In this document: positions 36,487 to 45,430 of the stretch, piece by piece
Layout of the letters: the number at the start of each line of letters is the position of its first letter
Position numbering within the stretch: the stretch's first letter is position 1
Source of the DNA: Desulfobacterales bacterium
Lineage (GTDB): Bacteria; Desulfobacterota; Desulfobacteria; Desulfobacterales; JAHEIW01
DNA length: 64,000 nt
Assembly: GCA_030066985.1 (NCBI GenBank)
Contig: JASJAN010000013.1
Location: 1 to 64,000, forward strand
Direction: 5' to 3'
The notes under the pieces: model-generated
What the model saw: the letters and a program-made list of their open reading frames with translations, nothing else
Told to the model about the DNA's origin: nothing
Database searches by the model: none
Position numbers and translations under genes: made by a program

Positions 36487-37470
36487 ATGCAACGTTTTAA
36501 AAAAGAGCCAGAGATTTATGACGTCGGTGGAGTGAAAGTCGGCGGTCAGCCGGGAGAATACCCCACAGTCTGCTGCTTCTCCATTTTTCAGGAAAGCGAT
36601 AAGTTGTTTGACAAGGGCAGCCGCAGAAAAGGCTTTAATGAAAAGCGCGGAGAAGAATTGCTGAAAGGGGCCGAAAAACTGTGGAAGGAAACGGGAGTGC
36701 CCGTTATGGCTGACATTGTCGCCAGCCCGGGTGAAAAATTTAAAAAATATGTGGATTTTGTTTCCTCGGTAAGCGACATGCCTTTTTGCGTGGACGCCAT
36801 TATGATGCCGGCCAAACTGGAAGGCGCAGCCTATTGTGCCGAGAAGGGGCTGCTGGATCGGATGTTCTACAACAGCATTACCGTCTGGGAGGAAGACTTA
36901 GAAACGGAAGTCAAGGAATTAGCCCAGATAGGCGTCAAGCACGTCCTTCTGGTTGCCTTTGATCAGGATGATCAGACGCCCAATGGCAGGATTAAGGGCG
37001 CCCAAAAATTGCTCGATGCCATCGAAAAGGCCGACGCTAAATTTGAAAGCATCATTGTCGACACGACAACCCTCAATGCGCCCGCCAATGCGTTGTGCGG
37101 AATTTCGAATCAGTTAATAAAGGAAAAATGGGGTTTTGCGACCGCCAGTGCGCCCAGCAACGGTTCCTATATGGAATTGCAGCGGTTTAAGGATATGTTT
37201 GAATTTAAGGGTTGGGCCGGTTTTGATGCTGCTGTGGAAGCCCTTTCGGCATTTTATTACAACGATTTAATTTTTACCGGGCCCATGGCAGGTGCACCAC
37301 GGGTCGTATCAGCAGTTGCGGCGGCTGATGCATTTTTAGCCACCTCGGTTTTTAATGAAACCAAAGAGCTGCCCAAAGATCCAAACCATCCATTGCTCAA
37401 GCTGTTTCCGGAGTTTGCCGAACAGCTCAAGCTGGCCTGGGAAAAACCCAGTGACCTGGAAAAATTGTAG
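36487..37470 (+). CDS. mtrH: MtrH-family methyltransferase (methylcorrinoid:tetrahydropterin)
   Basis: The 327-residue TIM-barrel protein matches the methyltransferase subunit H family: an N-terminal KKEPEIYDVGGVKVGGQPGEYP, SIFQESDKLF, LFD-like EKLWKETGVPVMADIVAS, CVDAIMMPAKLEGAAYC and C-terminal IFTGPMAGAPRVVSAVAAADAF. In bacteria, stand-alone MtrH proteins pass methyl groups between methylcorrinoid and tetrahydrofolate. It has a strong ribosome binding site (AAAGGAGGTGGGCA). Its upstream region carries the shared regulatory module, and a terminator follows. It is the natural partner of the corrinoid methyltransferase genes at 44-50 kb. Confidence 0.9.
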   Translation: MQRFKKEPEIYDVGGVKVGGQPGEYPTVCCFSIFQESDKLFDKGSRRKGFNEKRGEELLKGAEKLWKETGVPVMADIVASPGEKFKKYVDFVSSVSDMPFCVDAIMMPAKLEGAAYCAEKGLLDRMFYNSITVWEEDLETEVKELAQIGVKHVLLVAFDQDDQTPNGRIKGAQKLLDAIEKADAKFESIIVDTTTLNAPANALCGISNQLIKEKWGFATASAPSNGSYMELQRFKDMFEFKGWAGFDAAVEALSAFYYNDLIFTGPMAGAPRVVSAVAAADAFLATSVFNETKELPKDPNHPLLKLFPEFAEQLKLAWEKPSDLEKL

Positions 37471-37539
37471 GCGCCGGGGATGTGGAATATGGAATGATGC
37501 GTTTGTGACCCTCAGTTGCATACCTTCTTCAGTCGTGTC

Positions 37540-37583
37540 GGGCGAGGATCGATTAGCAAATTTCTTGAGATCCTCGCCCTTTT
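37540..37583 (+). terminator. Rho-independent terminator after mtrH
   Basis: Stem GGGCGAGGATC / GATCCTCGCCC with an 18-nt loop, followed by TTTTC. The rest of the gap to 37885 holds no gene I can support. Confidence 0.75.
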
Positions 37584-37885
37584 CACCCTCACCATAATGT
37601 CACCTTCGGGCGCTGCTCAGAGCCCTCTTCACCCGAAGAGCAGATAATTCCCGAAACCAGGACTTGATCTGCAAACAGCGGCACATGTTCCTCTATGGAA
37701 TGGAGGGACAGCCAATTTTCCGTTTGGATGAAAATCGGCTTGCCGATTAACATTATCAGTGTTAATAAGGATTTGGCGCGAGCCGGCATATTTTGCACTG
37801 ATTATCGTTCTGCAGGAAGACCTTGCCTGATATCAGCGTGACATAAAATGATGCCATCTTTCATTATCCTTCACTCAGGTGGGAA

Positions 37886-38410
37886 ATGACTATTTTTAAC
37901 TGGCAAAACGAATTTAACCGGGACGGGCACCGGGTCGTGATCTCGGGGCAACCCGTTGCCTTGCACTGCCATCACTACAATATCAATTTACAGAAAACGC
38001 TGGAAGAGACACTGGGCGCCGAAGGTGTCGAGCTTCTGTACCGTTCGGCTGAGGAAACCAATTATAATAGTTTGCAGCATCTTTCTAGCCAATATGAAAA
38101 AATCAGAACCCTTAAGTCGAAGCTGGAAATGGCCTCTTTGCTCTATCAGAATTGCGGTTTGGGGATCATCCATTTCAGGAAGGTCAGACCCCATGCGGCT
38201 TATATTGCGAGTACCTCCAGCCATCATGTCACCGGGTGGCTCGCCAAACACGGGCGGCGCGAAACGCCGGGCTGCCACTTTACGCGGGGATGGATTGCCG
38301 GCGCGCTGGAGGCGATTTACCAGCGCCCCCTTGGTTTTTATAGCGTGGCGGAACGCCACTGCAAAATGAAGCGGGATGCGGAGTGTGTCTTTCATGTTAA
38401 GGAGCGTTAA
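37886..38410 (+). CDS. V4R-domain-like small sensor protein 1
   Basis: The 174-residue product resembles V4R (4-vinyl reductase-like) ligand-binding domains: the C-terminal part reads HFTRGWIAGALEAI...FYSVAERHCKMKRDAECVFHVKER, ending in the typical C-x-M-x-x-D-x-x-C-x-F pattern. V4R domains bind small hydrophobic molecules or metals and often sit in regulators. It directly precedes a second V4R-like gene and the histidine kinase, so it could be part of a sensory unit for the methyltransferase regulon. Function inferred from pattern and position. Confidence 0.65.
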   Translation: MTIFNWQNEFNRDGHRVVISGQPVALHCHHYNINLQKTLEETLGAEGVELLYRSAEETNYNSLQHLSSQYEKIRTLKSKLEMASLLYQNCGLGIIHFRKVRPHAAYIASTSSHHVTGWLAKHGRRETPGCHFTRGWIAGALEAIYQRPLGFYSVAERHCKMKRDAECVFHVKER

Positions 38411-39013
38411 GTGGCCATAGATGTCAGCAAGATTATCCATGCGGTCATGGAAGGCAGCAAAATAAGGGAATCCAAAGGGATCATCCCTCTTTTCGGGGTC
38501 TATCTCTCGCTATTTTCGGTGAACTATTACAACCGGCTGAGCTTTGACTTCGAAATCAAAATGGGTAAACAGCGTGAAACTGAAGCAAAGGCACTTTTGA
38601 TTGCAGCTGCCCAGGAGTGCGGCTATGCGACGTTTCAAGGCATACGAGATTCCTGGGAGTGGCAGCAGGTTGTTGCGCCCATGGTTGAAAATAAAAAAGA
38701 TCAGATTTTCGGTTTTGTGGCCGTGGCCGTAGCGTTTGGCTGGGGGGACCTGGCAGTCGAGGAGTTGGTTCCGGGTGAAAAACTGATCATTCGCGCCAGC
38801 GACTCTTATGAGGCCAGCGGCTACCTGGAGCAATACGGTGCTGCAAAATCGGAAAAATGCTACATGCTGCGCGGAGTCACCGCTGCTTTCATGGACCTGG
38901 TTTACGGCGGTGATTATCCGGATGGCTGTTTTGCCTTCGCAGCTCAAGAGCCGAGTTGCCGGGTGAAAGGAGACCCGTATTGTGAGTTTATTGCTCGAAG
39001 ATCATCTGATTGA
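38411..39013 (+). CDS. V4R-domain-like small sensor protein 2
   Basis: The 200-residue product starts with GTG directly after the TAA of the first V4R-like gene and overlaps the kinase gene by 32 bases. A V4R-like half is seen at the C-terminus (YMLRGVTAAFMDLVYGG, SCRVKGDPYCEFIARR), the same C-x-V-x-G-D-x-x-C-x-F pattern as its neighbour. The close coupling to the kinase supports a sensory role. I know no specific ligand. Confidence 0.65.
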   Translation: MAIDVSKIIHAVMEGSKIRESKGIIPLFGVYLSLFSVNYYNRLSFDFEIKMGKQRETEAKALLIAAAQECGYATFQGIRDSWEWQQVVAPMVENKKDQIFGFVAVAVAFGWGDLAVEELVPGEKLIIRASDSYEASGYLEQYGAAKSEKCYMLRGVTAAFMDLVYGGDYPDGCFAFAAQEPSCRVKGDPYCEFIARRSSD

Positions 39014-41240
39014 GGTCACAGTTAAGGATAAAAAGCTTATAAAAAAGCAGACCTGTTGGAAATACTTATCCTGTTCCAAAGTGTTGTGCCCGGCTCATGG
39101 GAAAGAGTCGGTAGAGTGCTGGCTGATTCCCAGAACCCACTGTGCGGAAGATGTTAAAGACGATTTTTTTCAAAAAATATCCTCATGCATTGCCTGCAGC
39201 TATTTCAAGAAGCAGGGGGGAATGCACCCCGAGGGCTGGCATTTTTTTCTTTCAGAACAAATCCGTCAATACAATGCCATGGCCCTTGAGCATATCTATC
39301 AGAAAGAAGAAAGCTTTGTGGAGATATTCAACCGGATTCCGGACGGACTCTTCACCACCGATGAAGAATGGCGTATTACTTACTTCAACCCGGCGGCCGA
39401 AAAAATTACCGGTTTTTCGGCCGATGATGCAGTGGGAATGTACTGTAAAGATGTGTTCAAAAACTCGATCTGCGAGTCTGACTGTGCCCTAAAGGAGGCG
39501 ATCGTAAAAGGCAGGGATATCCACAATCGGGAATATGAGATCACCAACATCGACGGCCAGCAGATACCCATTATTTGCTCAACCTCGGCGTTTCGAGACA
39601 CTGCCGGGCGTGTTACCGGAGGTCTTGAAATATTTAAAGATATATCCGAGCTGAAACAACTTCAGGAAGAGGTCGCCAAGCGTGAGAAAAAATATCGTCG
39701 CATCTTTGAAGGCAGCCACGATATGATCTATACCACCAACGAGCAGGGCCAGATTCTGGATATTAATCAAGCCGGTGTCGAAATGCTAAACTTTCCATCC
39801 AAAAAAGAAATGCTGAAAACGATATCGGCCCAGAATTTTTATCGCAACTCTCTGGATAGAGATCGATTTCTGGCGACCATCAACCGGCGGGGCCAGGTAA
39901 AAGATTATGAAGTTGAATTTAAAAAACGGGATGGCGCTGCGATGCATGCCCTGATTTCCAGCCGAAGATACCAAAATCCTGAAACCGGCGATGTCGAGTA
40001 TGAGGGGATCATCAAGGATATTACCCATCGTAAACGCACTGAAGAAGCGCTTAAGCAGCGCAACCGGGAGCTTTCGATTTTAAACAGCATCGCGGTGGCC
40101 TTAAATCACAATATGGCCTTGAACCTGATTTTGCGCGAGGCGCTCAAAAACGTATTGAAGGTCTTAGAACTCAATCGAGGGGCCATTTTTTTGATCAATC
40201 GCGAAAAAGAAAAAACCGAGGTCATTGCCAAATATGGTTTTAATGCGGAAGACACTGAAGCCAACCCAGCGGTATTTTTTAAAGATCCGCTATTGAGCAA
40301 AGCCCTTCTTGAAGATGATATGATTTTAAAACCAGAACCCATCTTCCCGACCTTTAAAGCCCGTTTTGAGTCCAAAGCACTAAACTTTTCACCCTGGCTG
40401 ACCTCTTTTCTGATTACCTTCAAAGGCAAAGGGGTGGGGTTTTTGGGACTCGACATCCCCGCATCCCGCAGACTGACCCAATATGAGTTCCATTTGATGG
40501 GTTCGCTGGGCAACTTTCTGGGGGGGGCCATCGTGAATGCCCAGATGCGGGAGACGATCCGTCGCGACCGGCATGAGTTAAGACGGTTGACGGCAAAACT
40601 ATTTCAAAGCCAGGAGGAGGAACGACGTCGTATTGCTCGAGAGTTGCATGATGAATCCGGGCAATCTCTGACCGCCGTGAAACTGTCCCTGGAACGACTG
40701 GAAGAAAATGTGCCACCGCAAGAAGAAGGTCTCCGGGAAGCCATCGGCGAAATCATTACGATGGTGCGGCGAACTTCTTCGGAAATCAGGCACCTTTCAT
40801 ACCATCTGCACCCGACCCTGTTAAGTGATCTGGGTCTTGAACCGGCGCTGGATCTGTATTTCAAGGAAATCAAAAATCATACAGGCCACAATATCGATTT
40901 TAGCATGGTGGGATTTGATCACCGCCTGGATCCTGACATGGAAACGGTTTTCTACCGTTTCAGCCAGGAAGCCCTGACCAATTCCCTGAAGCATTCCGGT
41001 TCGTATAACTTCCGGCTTTCCATTATCAAAAGCTATCCCAAGATCATTTTCCGGGCAGAGGATGACGGTGTTGGTTTTGACACCCAGATCATTGGAACCG
41101 ATAAACGCAATCTGGGCCTGCTGGGCATGAGGGAGCGGACTTCTCATCTGGGAGGGAAATTCCAGCTGCGCAGTCAACCGGGAGAAGGAACCCGAATCCG
41201 GATTGAGATACCTTTTACTGAGTCATTGAGTCATGGCTAA
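38982..41240 (+). CDS. PAS-PAS-GAF histidine kinase (NarX/DegS type)
   Basis: The 752-residue product begins with a Cys-rich region (CWKYLSCSKVLCPAHGKESVECW and SSCIACSYFKK), two PAS domains (about 105-225 and 232-345), a GAF-like domain (about 370-520) and a HisKA_3/HATPase core (about 540-750). The H-box is RRRIARELHDESGQSLTAVK and the G-box region is LLGMRERTSHLGGKFQLRS. It lacks transmembrane helices, so the input is cytoplasmic, perhaps via an iron-sulfur or redox signal at the Cys-rich head. GTG 38982 is chosen from AAAGGAG upstream. It overlaps the response regulator gene by eight bases. Confidence 0.88.
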   Translation: MSLLLEDHLIEVTVKDKKLIKKQTCWKYLSCSKVLCPAHGKESVECWLIPRTHCAEDVKDDFFQKISSCIACSYFKKQGGMHPEGWHFFLSEQIRQYNAMALEHIYQKEESFVEIFNRIPDGLFTTDEEWRITYFNPAAEKITGFSADDAVGMYCKDVFKNSICESDCALKEAIVKGRDIHNREYEITNIDGQQIPIICSTSAFRDTAGRVTGGLEIFKDISELKQLQEEVAKREKKYRRIFEGSHDMIYTTNEQGQILDINQAGVEMLNFPSKKEMLKTISAQNFYRNSLDRDRFLATINRRGQVKDYEVEFKKRDGAAMHALISSRRYQNPETGDVEYEGIIKDITHRKRTEEALKQRNRELSILNSIAVALNHNMALNLILREALKNVLKVLELNRGAIFLINREKEKTEVIAKYGFNAEDTEANPAVFFKDPLLSKALLEDDMILKPEPIFPTFKARFESKALNFSPWLTSFLITFKGKGVGFLGLDIPASRRLTQYEFHLMGSLGNFLGGAIVNAQMRETIRRDRHELRRLTAKLFQSQEEERRRIARELHDESGQSLTAVKLSLERLEENVPPQEEGLREAIGEIITMVRRTSSEIRHLSYHLHPTLLSDLGLEPALDLYFKEIKNHTGHNIDFSMVGFDHRLDPDMETVFYRFSQEALTNSLKHSGSYNFRLSIIKSYPKIIFRAEDDGVGFDTQIIGTDKRNLGLLGMRERTSHLGGKFQLRSQPGEGTRIRIEIPFTESLSHG

Positions 41241-41895
41241 TCCAGTTCGCATACTTATCGCTGATGATCATACGATTGTGCGCCAGGGTTTAGCGAGTTT
41301 GCTGAACGACCAGCCTGATTTGAAGGTCGTCGGCCAGGCGGACAATGGCAGATCAGCGGTAGACAAAACGCTGGAGCTAAAGCCTGATATCATCATTATG
41401 GATATCGCCATGCCCCAGATGAATGGCATTGAGGCCGTAAAGCGTATAAAGAAAAAGATTCCGAAATCGAAGGTTTTGATTCTGTCCATGTATTCCCATG
41501 AACATTATATCCATGAACTTTTAGAAACGGGTGTGTCCGGCTATCTTCTCAAAGATTCCAGCGGCCGGGATATTATCACTGCGATTCACGCTGCCATGAA
41601 CAACGAGACCTTTTTAAGCCCTTCGATCTCCAAAGTGGTTGTGGACACCTATCGATCCCCCCGTAAAGGAACCGCCAGTGCGGAGCGTTATAAACGCCTG
41701 TCCAATAGAGAACGGGAGGTTTTCCAGTTGATTGCCGAAGGGCATTCCACCCGGCAAATCGCTGATATGCTGTGTGTCAGCATCAGTACGATCAAATCCC
41801 ATCGGGCCAAAATCATGGAAAAACTCGAAATCTATTCGCCGGTCAAACTGGTCCATTTTGCCATCCAGCTCGGATTGGTTGACCCGGAATTATAG
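41233..41895 (+). CDS. NarL/LuxR-family response regulator
   Basis: The 220-residue product has a receiver domain (ILIADDHTIVRQGLASLL, phospho-acceptor Asp in IIIMDIAMPQMNG, Lys in YLLKDSSGRD) and a LuxR-type HTH (LSNREREVFQLIAEGHSTRQIADMLCVS, ISTIKSHRAKIMEKL). Paired with the kinase upstream. A plausible binding site is the palindromic module upstream of mtrH and the 44.3-kb operon, since NarL-type regulators bind such short inverted repeats; this link is inference. Confidence 0.93.
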   Translation: MANPVRILIADDHTIVRQGLASLLNDQPDLKVVGQADNGRSAVDKTLELKPDIIIMDIAMPQMNGIEAVKRIKKKIPKSKVLILSMYSHEHYIHELLETGVSGYLLKDSSGRDIITAIHAAMNNETFLSPSISKVVVDTYRSPRKGTASAERYKRLSNREREVFQLIAEGHSTRQIADMLCVSISTIKSHRAKIMEKLEIYSPVKLVHFAIQLGLVDPEL

Positions 41896-41975
41896 AGATC
41901 GTCCCTTTCAGTCATATGGTTTCACATCCGGCGATGTTTCCTGGTCTATTGCCCTGAAAACCCCAACATAATGAT

Positions 41976-43862
41976 ATGAATAAAAATAAAAAAATAGGCA
42001 TCATCACCCTTACCCGGCAGACGAGTTTAGCCTATTCAGCGCTCAAAGGGATTGTTGAGGACCTGGCATACGAACCCATTTGTGGTGAGGCGATCGGGTC
42101 CGACTGTATCTTTTTTCCGTTAGAAGAAATCAATCTGGTGGGGTATGATTTTTTAGCTGATTTTTTTAACAAGGCAAAGCTGTCAGATGCGGATGTTATC
42201 TTAATTTCAGCGCCTTATACCGTTAACTGGTTTATGTTACCGAAGGTCGTTCATTGCTTGAGAACCATATCTGAGGCTCCCATCATCCTGGGGGGCAATG
42301 AAGCCTCCAACAATTACAAAAACCTGATGGATTTTAGATTCTCCACTTTTGTGAACGAGGTGATCGACGTCGCTCCTGATTTCATCGTCCGAGGAGCCGC
42401 TGAAAACGTATTGCCCGACCTTTTGCCCTTGCTGGATAAGCGCACCATGGCCAACAACTGGAATCGAGATTTCCTGAAACAGTTGCTCAAAATCCCCAAT
42501 ATTGTCTTTTGGCTGCCTCGGAGAAAGGCGCTGGTTGCCACTGATTTTTGCGCTGAAGATTTATCTGAAAAAGATATTTTTTCCTTTGTGAAATATGGGG
42601 AGAAATCTATTGCGGTGACGCTGCAAAGAGCCTGTGTCTGGGCCAAAAAATCCCGCGGAGGATGTTTATTCTGCGCAATTGCGAGTCAGTTCGGAAATCA
42701 TTTTCATTGTGCGGTTCAAAGTGATTTTTTTGTAGACGATCTTAGCCGGTTTTTAAGAAAAAATCCCCAGGTTAAATATGTCGATATCTGGGATGATACC
42801 TTTAATATCAATCCGGAATGGGCGGTTAAAATTTGTCGTTATTTGCAAACCTTAAGTAGAAAAGCCGGTCGAAAAATCAGATATTCCTGTTTCCTGAGAC
42901 CCAAGGGCTTAACCGAGCAACTCGTCGCACAAATGGCTGAGGCCAATATTCGGACGGCCTTTATCGGCGCAGATGCAATGACCGATGAACTATCGCGGCG
43001 CCTGCGAAGGGGTTGCACCATTTCGGAAATGAACACCTCGATCGCATTGCTGGCAAAGGGAAAAATCCAGCCCCGACTAAGCGTTCAGCTATTTTCGCCT
43101 GAGTCAACGATCGATGATGTTGGCATTACATCCACACTGGCGCTGGGGTGCATTAAAAATGGGGAATCAACGGTTCATGTCCACCTCTATACTTATCCCT
43201 TGTATGGATCGGACATCCAAAAACTGCTTGCCGCCAGGGATAATCTAAAAAAAATTCCGTCTCCCCTGTTAAAATTAGATAAAAATAGCGGTTTTGAGCC
43301 GTATTTAATTGCCTATGACTATATGAACTATGATCCTGATGTTGAAAAAATAAAGCAGAAAATATTTAAACTTTTGAATATTGAAACCTCATTTTATGTT
43401 CGAACCTATCCCGGTGATACCGTTGATGCCCAGGCACTCAAGGAAATTCTAAACCAGGTCAGAAGCTGGTGTTTAGATGTTAAAAAGTCTCACGCCATCA
43501 AATCACTCTGGTATTTGATTATCCTTTTTGTAGAAAATCAAAATGGGGGTCTCAGCAAAACGGAGTTAATCGATTGCCTGTCGAAAAATGAACCGGATGT
43601 GCTAGTGCCACAGCATTTAAGAAAAACTTTTGGCAATTTCGGTTACCGGTACACATTGGCCAGAACGTTTAACGAGGTCATGGCCATCCTCGTAAAAAAC
43701 AAATGGGTAAAAAAAAATAAAAAGACCAAATATCGTCTGACCCCGGCCGGGATAAACAAATTGGAATCGCTGATTAAAGCAGACCAGACCGCTTCTTTTC
43801 CTATTGCCGCATATGGTGTCATAACCGCTAACGATTTGCTGGCGCGTATCGCCGATGGTTAA
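41976..43862 (+). CDS. B12-binding-type radical SAM protein with unusual Cys spacing
   Basis: The 628-residue product has an N-terminal B12-binding-like fold (about 5-155, with LISAPYTVNWFMLPKVVHC and ILGGNEASNNYK) and a radical SAM-type barrel whose cluster motif seems to be RACVWAKKSRGGCLFCAI, i.e. C220-x9-C230-x2-C233 rather than CxxxCxxC. Downstream is a TIM-barrel stretch (KYVDIWDDTFNINPEWAVKICR, FIGADAMTDELSRRLRRGC). A C-terminal part (about 500-628) looks like a winged-helix region. It lies between the two-component genes and the methyltransferase operon, so a link to corrinoid or methyl-group chemistry is plausible. Substrate unknown. Confidence 0.72.
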   Translation: MNKNKKIGIITLTRQTSLAYSALKGIVEDLAYEPICGEAIGSDCIFFPLEEINLVGYDFLADFFNKAKLSDADVILISAPYTVNWFMLPKVVHCLRTISEAPIILGGNEASNNYKNLMDFRFSTFVNEVIDVAPDFIVRGAAENVLPDLLPLLDKRTMANNWNRDFLKQLLKIPNIVFWLPRRKALVATDFCAEDLSEKDIFSFVKYGEKSIAVTLQRACVWAKKSRGGCLFCAIASQFGNHFHCAVQSDFFVDDLSRFLRKNPQVKYVDIWDDTFNINPEWAVKICRYLQTLSRKAGRKIRYSCFLRPKGLTEQLVAQMAEANIRTAFIGADAMTDELSRRLRRGCTISEMNTSIALLAKGKIQPRLSVQLFSPESTIDDVGITSTLALGCIKNGESTVHVHLYTYPLYGSDIQKLLAARDNLKKIPSPLLKLDKNSGFEPYLIAYDYMNYDPDVEKIKQKIFKLLNIETSFYVRTYPGDTVDAQALKEILNQVRSWCLDVKKSHAIKSLWYLIILFVENQNGGLSKTELIDCLSKNEPDVLVPQHLRKTFGNFGYRYTLARTFNEVMAILVKNKWVKKNKKTKYRLTPAGINKLESLIKADQTASFPIAAYGVITANDLLARIADG

Positions 43863-44323
43863 TAATGGGTAATGGGCAGTGATTTTTGAAAAATGTTCCG
43901 GCCTCTTTCAATGCAATCCCCCTGAAAAAAAGGATCTGGTGCCTTTCCATTTAGATCGGCTGGCCGATCCCTCCGATCTGCTTTGTTTTGCCATGCCAGA
44001 TTCCTGAAACCCGCCGCAGTATTTCGGTTTCAATTTTGATGTAAGTTTTAGATTTCAAATGAAAATCATCTCCTATCACCATAAAAATCATCTTTTAGAC
44101 GATTTTCAAGATATGTTTAAATCGGTTAAGAAGATGAGATAATTTTGGGAGCCTTTGCTAAAAAAGCGAATTTATATCGCTTTCCATAATAATGTTCCTA
44201 AATACGGAAGTGCGGCATAAAAGCGTGTACGGTTGTAGAAAAAAACCATTCAATATCGGAACGTTTTTTTGATAACCACTATAAAGCTAAATTTAACATT
44301 TAACAAAGAAAGGAGCTTTAATT
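43863..44323. other. Intergenic region upstream of the UroD methyltransferase operon
   Basis: This 461-base gap carries the regulatory module (44062-44103) and the ribosome binding site AAAGGAGC before the ATG at 44324. I see no promoter box close to consensus, and no gene. Confidence 0.5.
44062..44103. promoter_or_regulatory. Conserved 42-bp regulatory module, copy 2
   Basis: AAAATCATCT, an 11-bp spacer (CCTATCACCAT), then A-rich sequence ending ATCATCTTTTAGACGAT. It is identical to the mtrH copy in both conserved blocks and in spacer length. Confidence 0.7.
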
Positions 44324-45400
44324 ATGGCTGAGCTGACTCCCATAGAACGAGTACAGCGATTTTTTAATCGTGAACCCGTAGACAAGATGCCATTTTTTTC
44401 TGGGATGGGTATGGTCCTGCTGCCTGCCATCAAAAAATTGGGCTACAACTTTCCATCGGTCCACCGGGATGCAGAGCGGATGGCTCGTTCTGCAATTGAA
44501 TCCGCCCGTATGTTCAATTTGGATTCTGTGGTGGTTCCCTTTGATATGTGCTGGGAATCCGAAGCCCTGGGTAATGAAATCAGTTTATACGAAGATTCGG
44601 AGGATATCCTTTATCCGACCATTCCTTATAAAAATTGGACGGAAGTGGATCAAGTCGAAATTTCCCAGGATGACATCGACAATATCATGGATAAATATCC
44701 AATGAATTTGATACCCGAGGCCATCGCGATTGTCAAAAAGGAAGCACCGGATCTGGCCCTGGGTGCCTGGCAATTGGGTCCCTTTACCCAGTGCGGCCAG
44801 ACCATTGAACTGGACAAGGTTCTGAAAGCGGTTTTCAAAGACACAGCCCGCGTAGAGGACATTCTGGACAAGCTTTCGGATATGATCATTAATATCGGAA
44901 AAGCACTCCAGGCTGCTGGAGCGGATTTTATCACATTGAGGGAGCCCGGGGTGGCTGCAGACCTTTTGAGTCCCAAGACCTTCAAGGAGATGATCGCACC
45001 TCGACTCACACGGATTTTGTCGGCCTGGGAGTCACCGAAAGTGTTGCATATTTGCGGTTCCACCGATCCGCTGGTGGAGATGATGTGGAAGATTGTGACT
45101 GACTCGGGCGCTCAGGCGGTCAGTTTCGACGTCAAAAACAATCTTTTAGAAGCACGTCAGAAATTAGGTGATGATGCCCTGATCCTCGGTAATTACGATG
45201 TTTTCGGACTACCCTGTGCGGAAGAAACAACCGTCGAGCAGGCTATTGAGGGTATCAGGACCAATATTGACGGCAAAGTCGATGCGGTCTGGCCGGGTTG
45301 CGATCTCTGGCCGGATATCAAAGAAGAAAACTTTAGGGCAATGGAAAAGACGGCCCGCGAGTATAATGTCGGACCGACACCAGCTGTTGGGCGGCTTTAA
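44324..45400 (+). CDS. UroD-family corrinoid methyltransferase (MtaA/CmuA-like)
   Basis: The 358-residue product belongs to the uroporphyrinogen-decarboxylase superfamily of zinc-dependent methyltransferases. The zinc motif appears as LHICGSTDPLV (His-x-Cys) and WPGCDLWPD (third ligand Cys) near the C-terminus. N-terminal TPIERVQRFFNREPVDKMP and an internal substrate-pocket pattern fit the family. It could move a methyl group between substrate or thiol and the corrinoid protein encoded 30 bases downstream. The methyl donor is unknown. Confidence 0.88.
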   Translation: MAELTPIERVQRFFNREPVDKMPFFSGMGMVLLPAIKKLGYNFPSVHRDAERMARSAIESARMFNLDSVVVPFDMCWESEALGNEISLYEDSEDILYPTIPYKNWTEVDQVEISQDDIDNIMDKYPMNLIPEAIAIVKKEAPDLALGAWQLGPFTQCGQTIELDKVLKAVFKDTARVEDILDKLSDMIINIGKALQAAGADFITLREPGVAADLLSPKTFKEMIAPRLTRILSAWESPKVLHICGSTDPLVEMMWKIVTDSGAQAVSFDVKNNLLEARQKLGDDALILGNYDVFGLPCAEETTVEQAIEGIRTNIDGKVDAVWPGCDLWPDIKEENFRAMEKTAREYNVGPTPAVGRL

Positions 45401-45430
45401 ATTTAAAATAGACCGATAAGGAGAATAAAA

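Noticed and set aside
44140-44160. Sigma54-like promoter (TTGGGAGCCTTTGC)
   Set aside because: The GG and GC elements are eight rather than ten bases apart.
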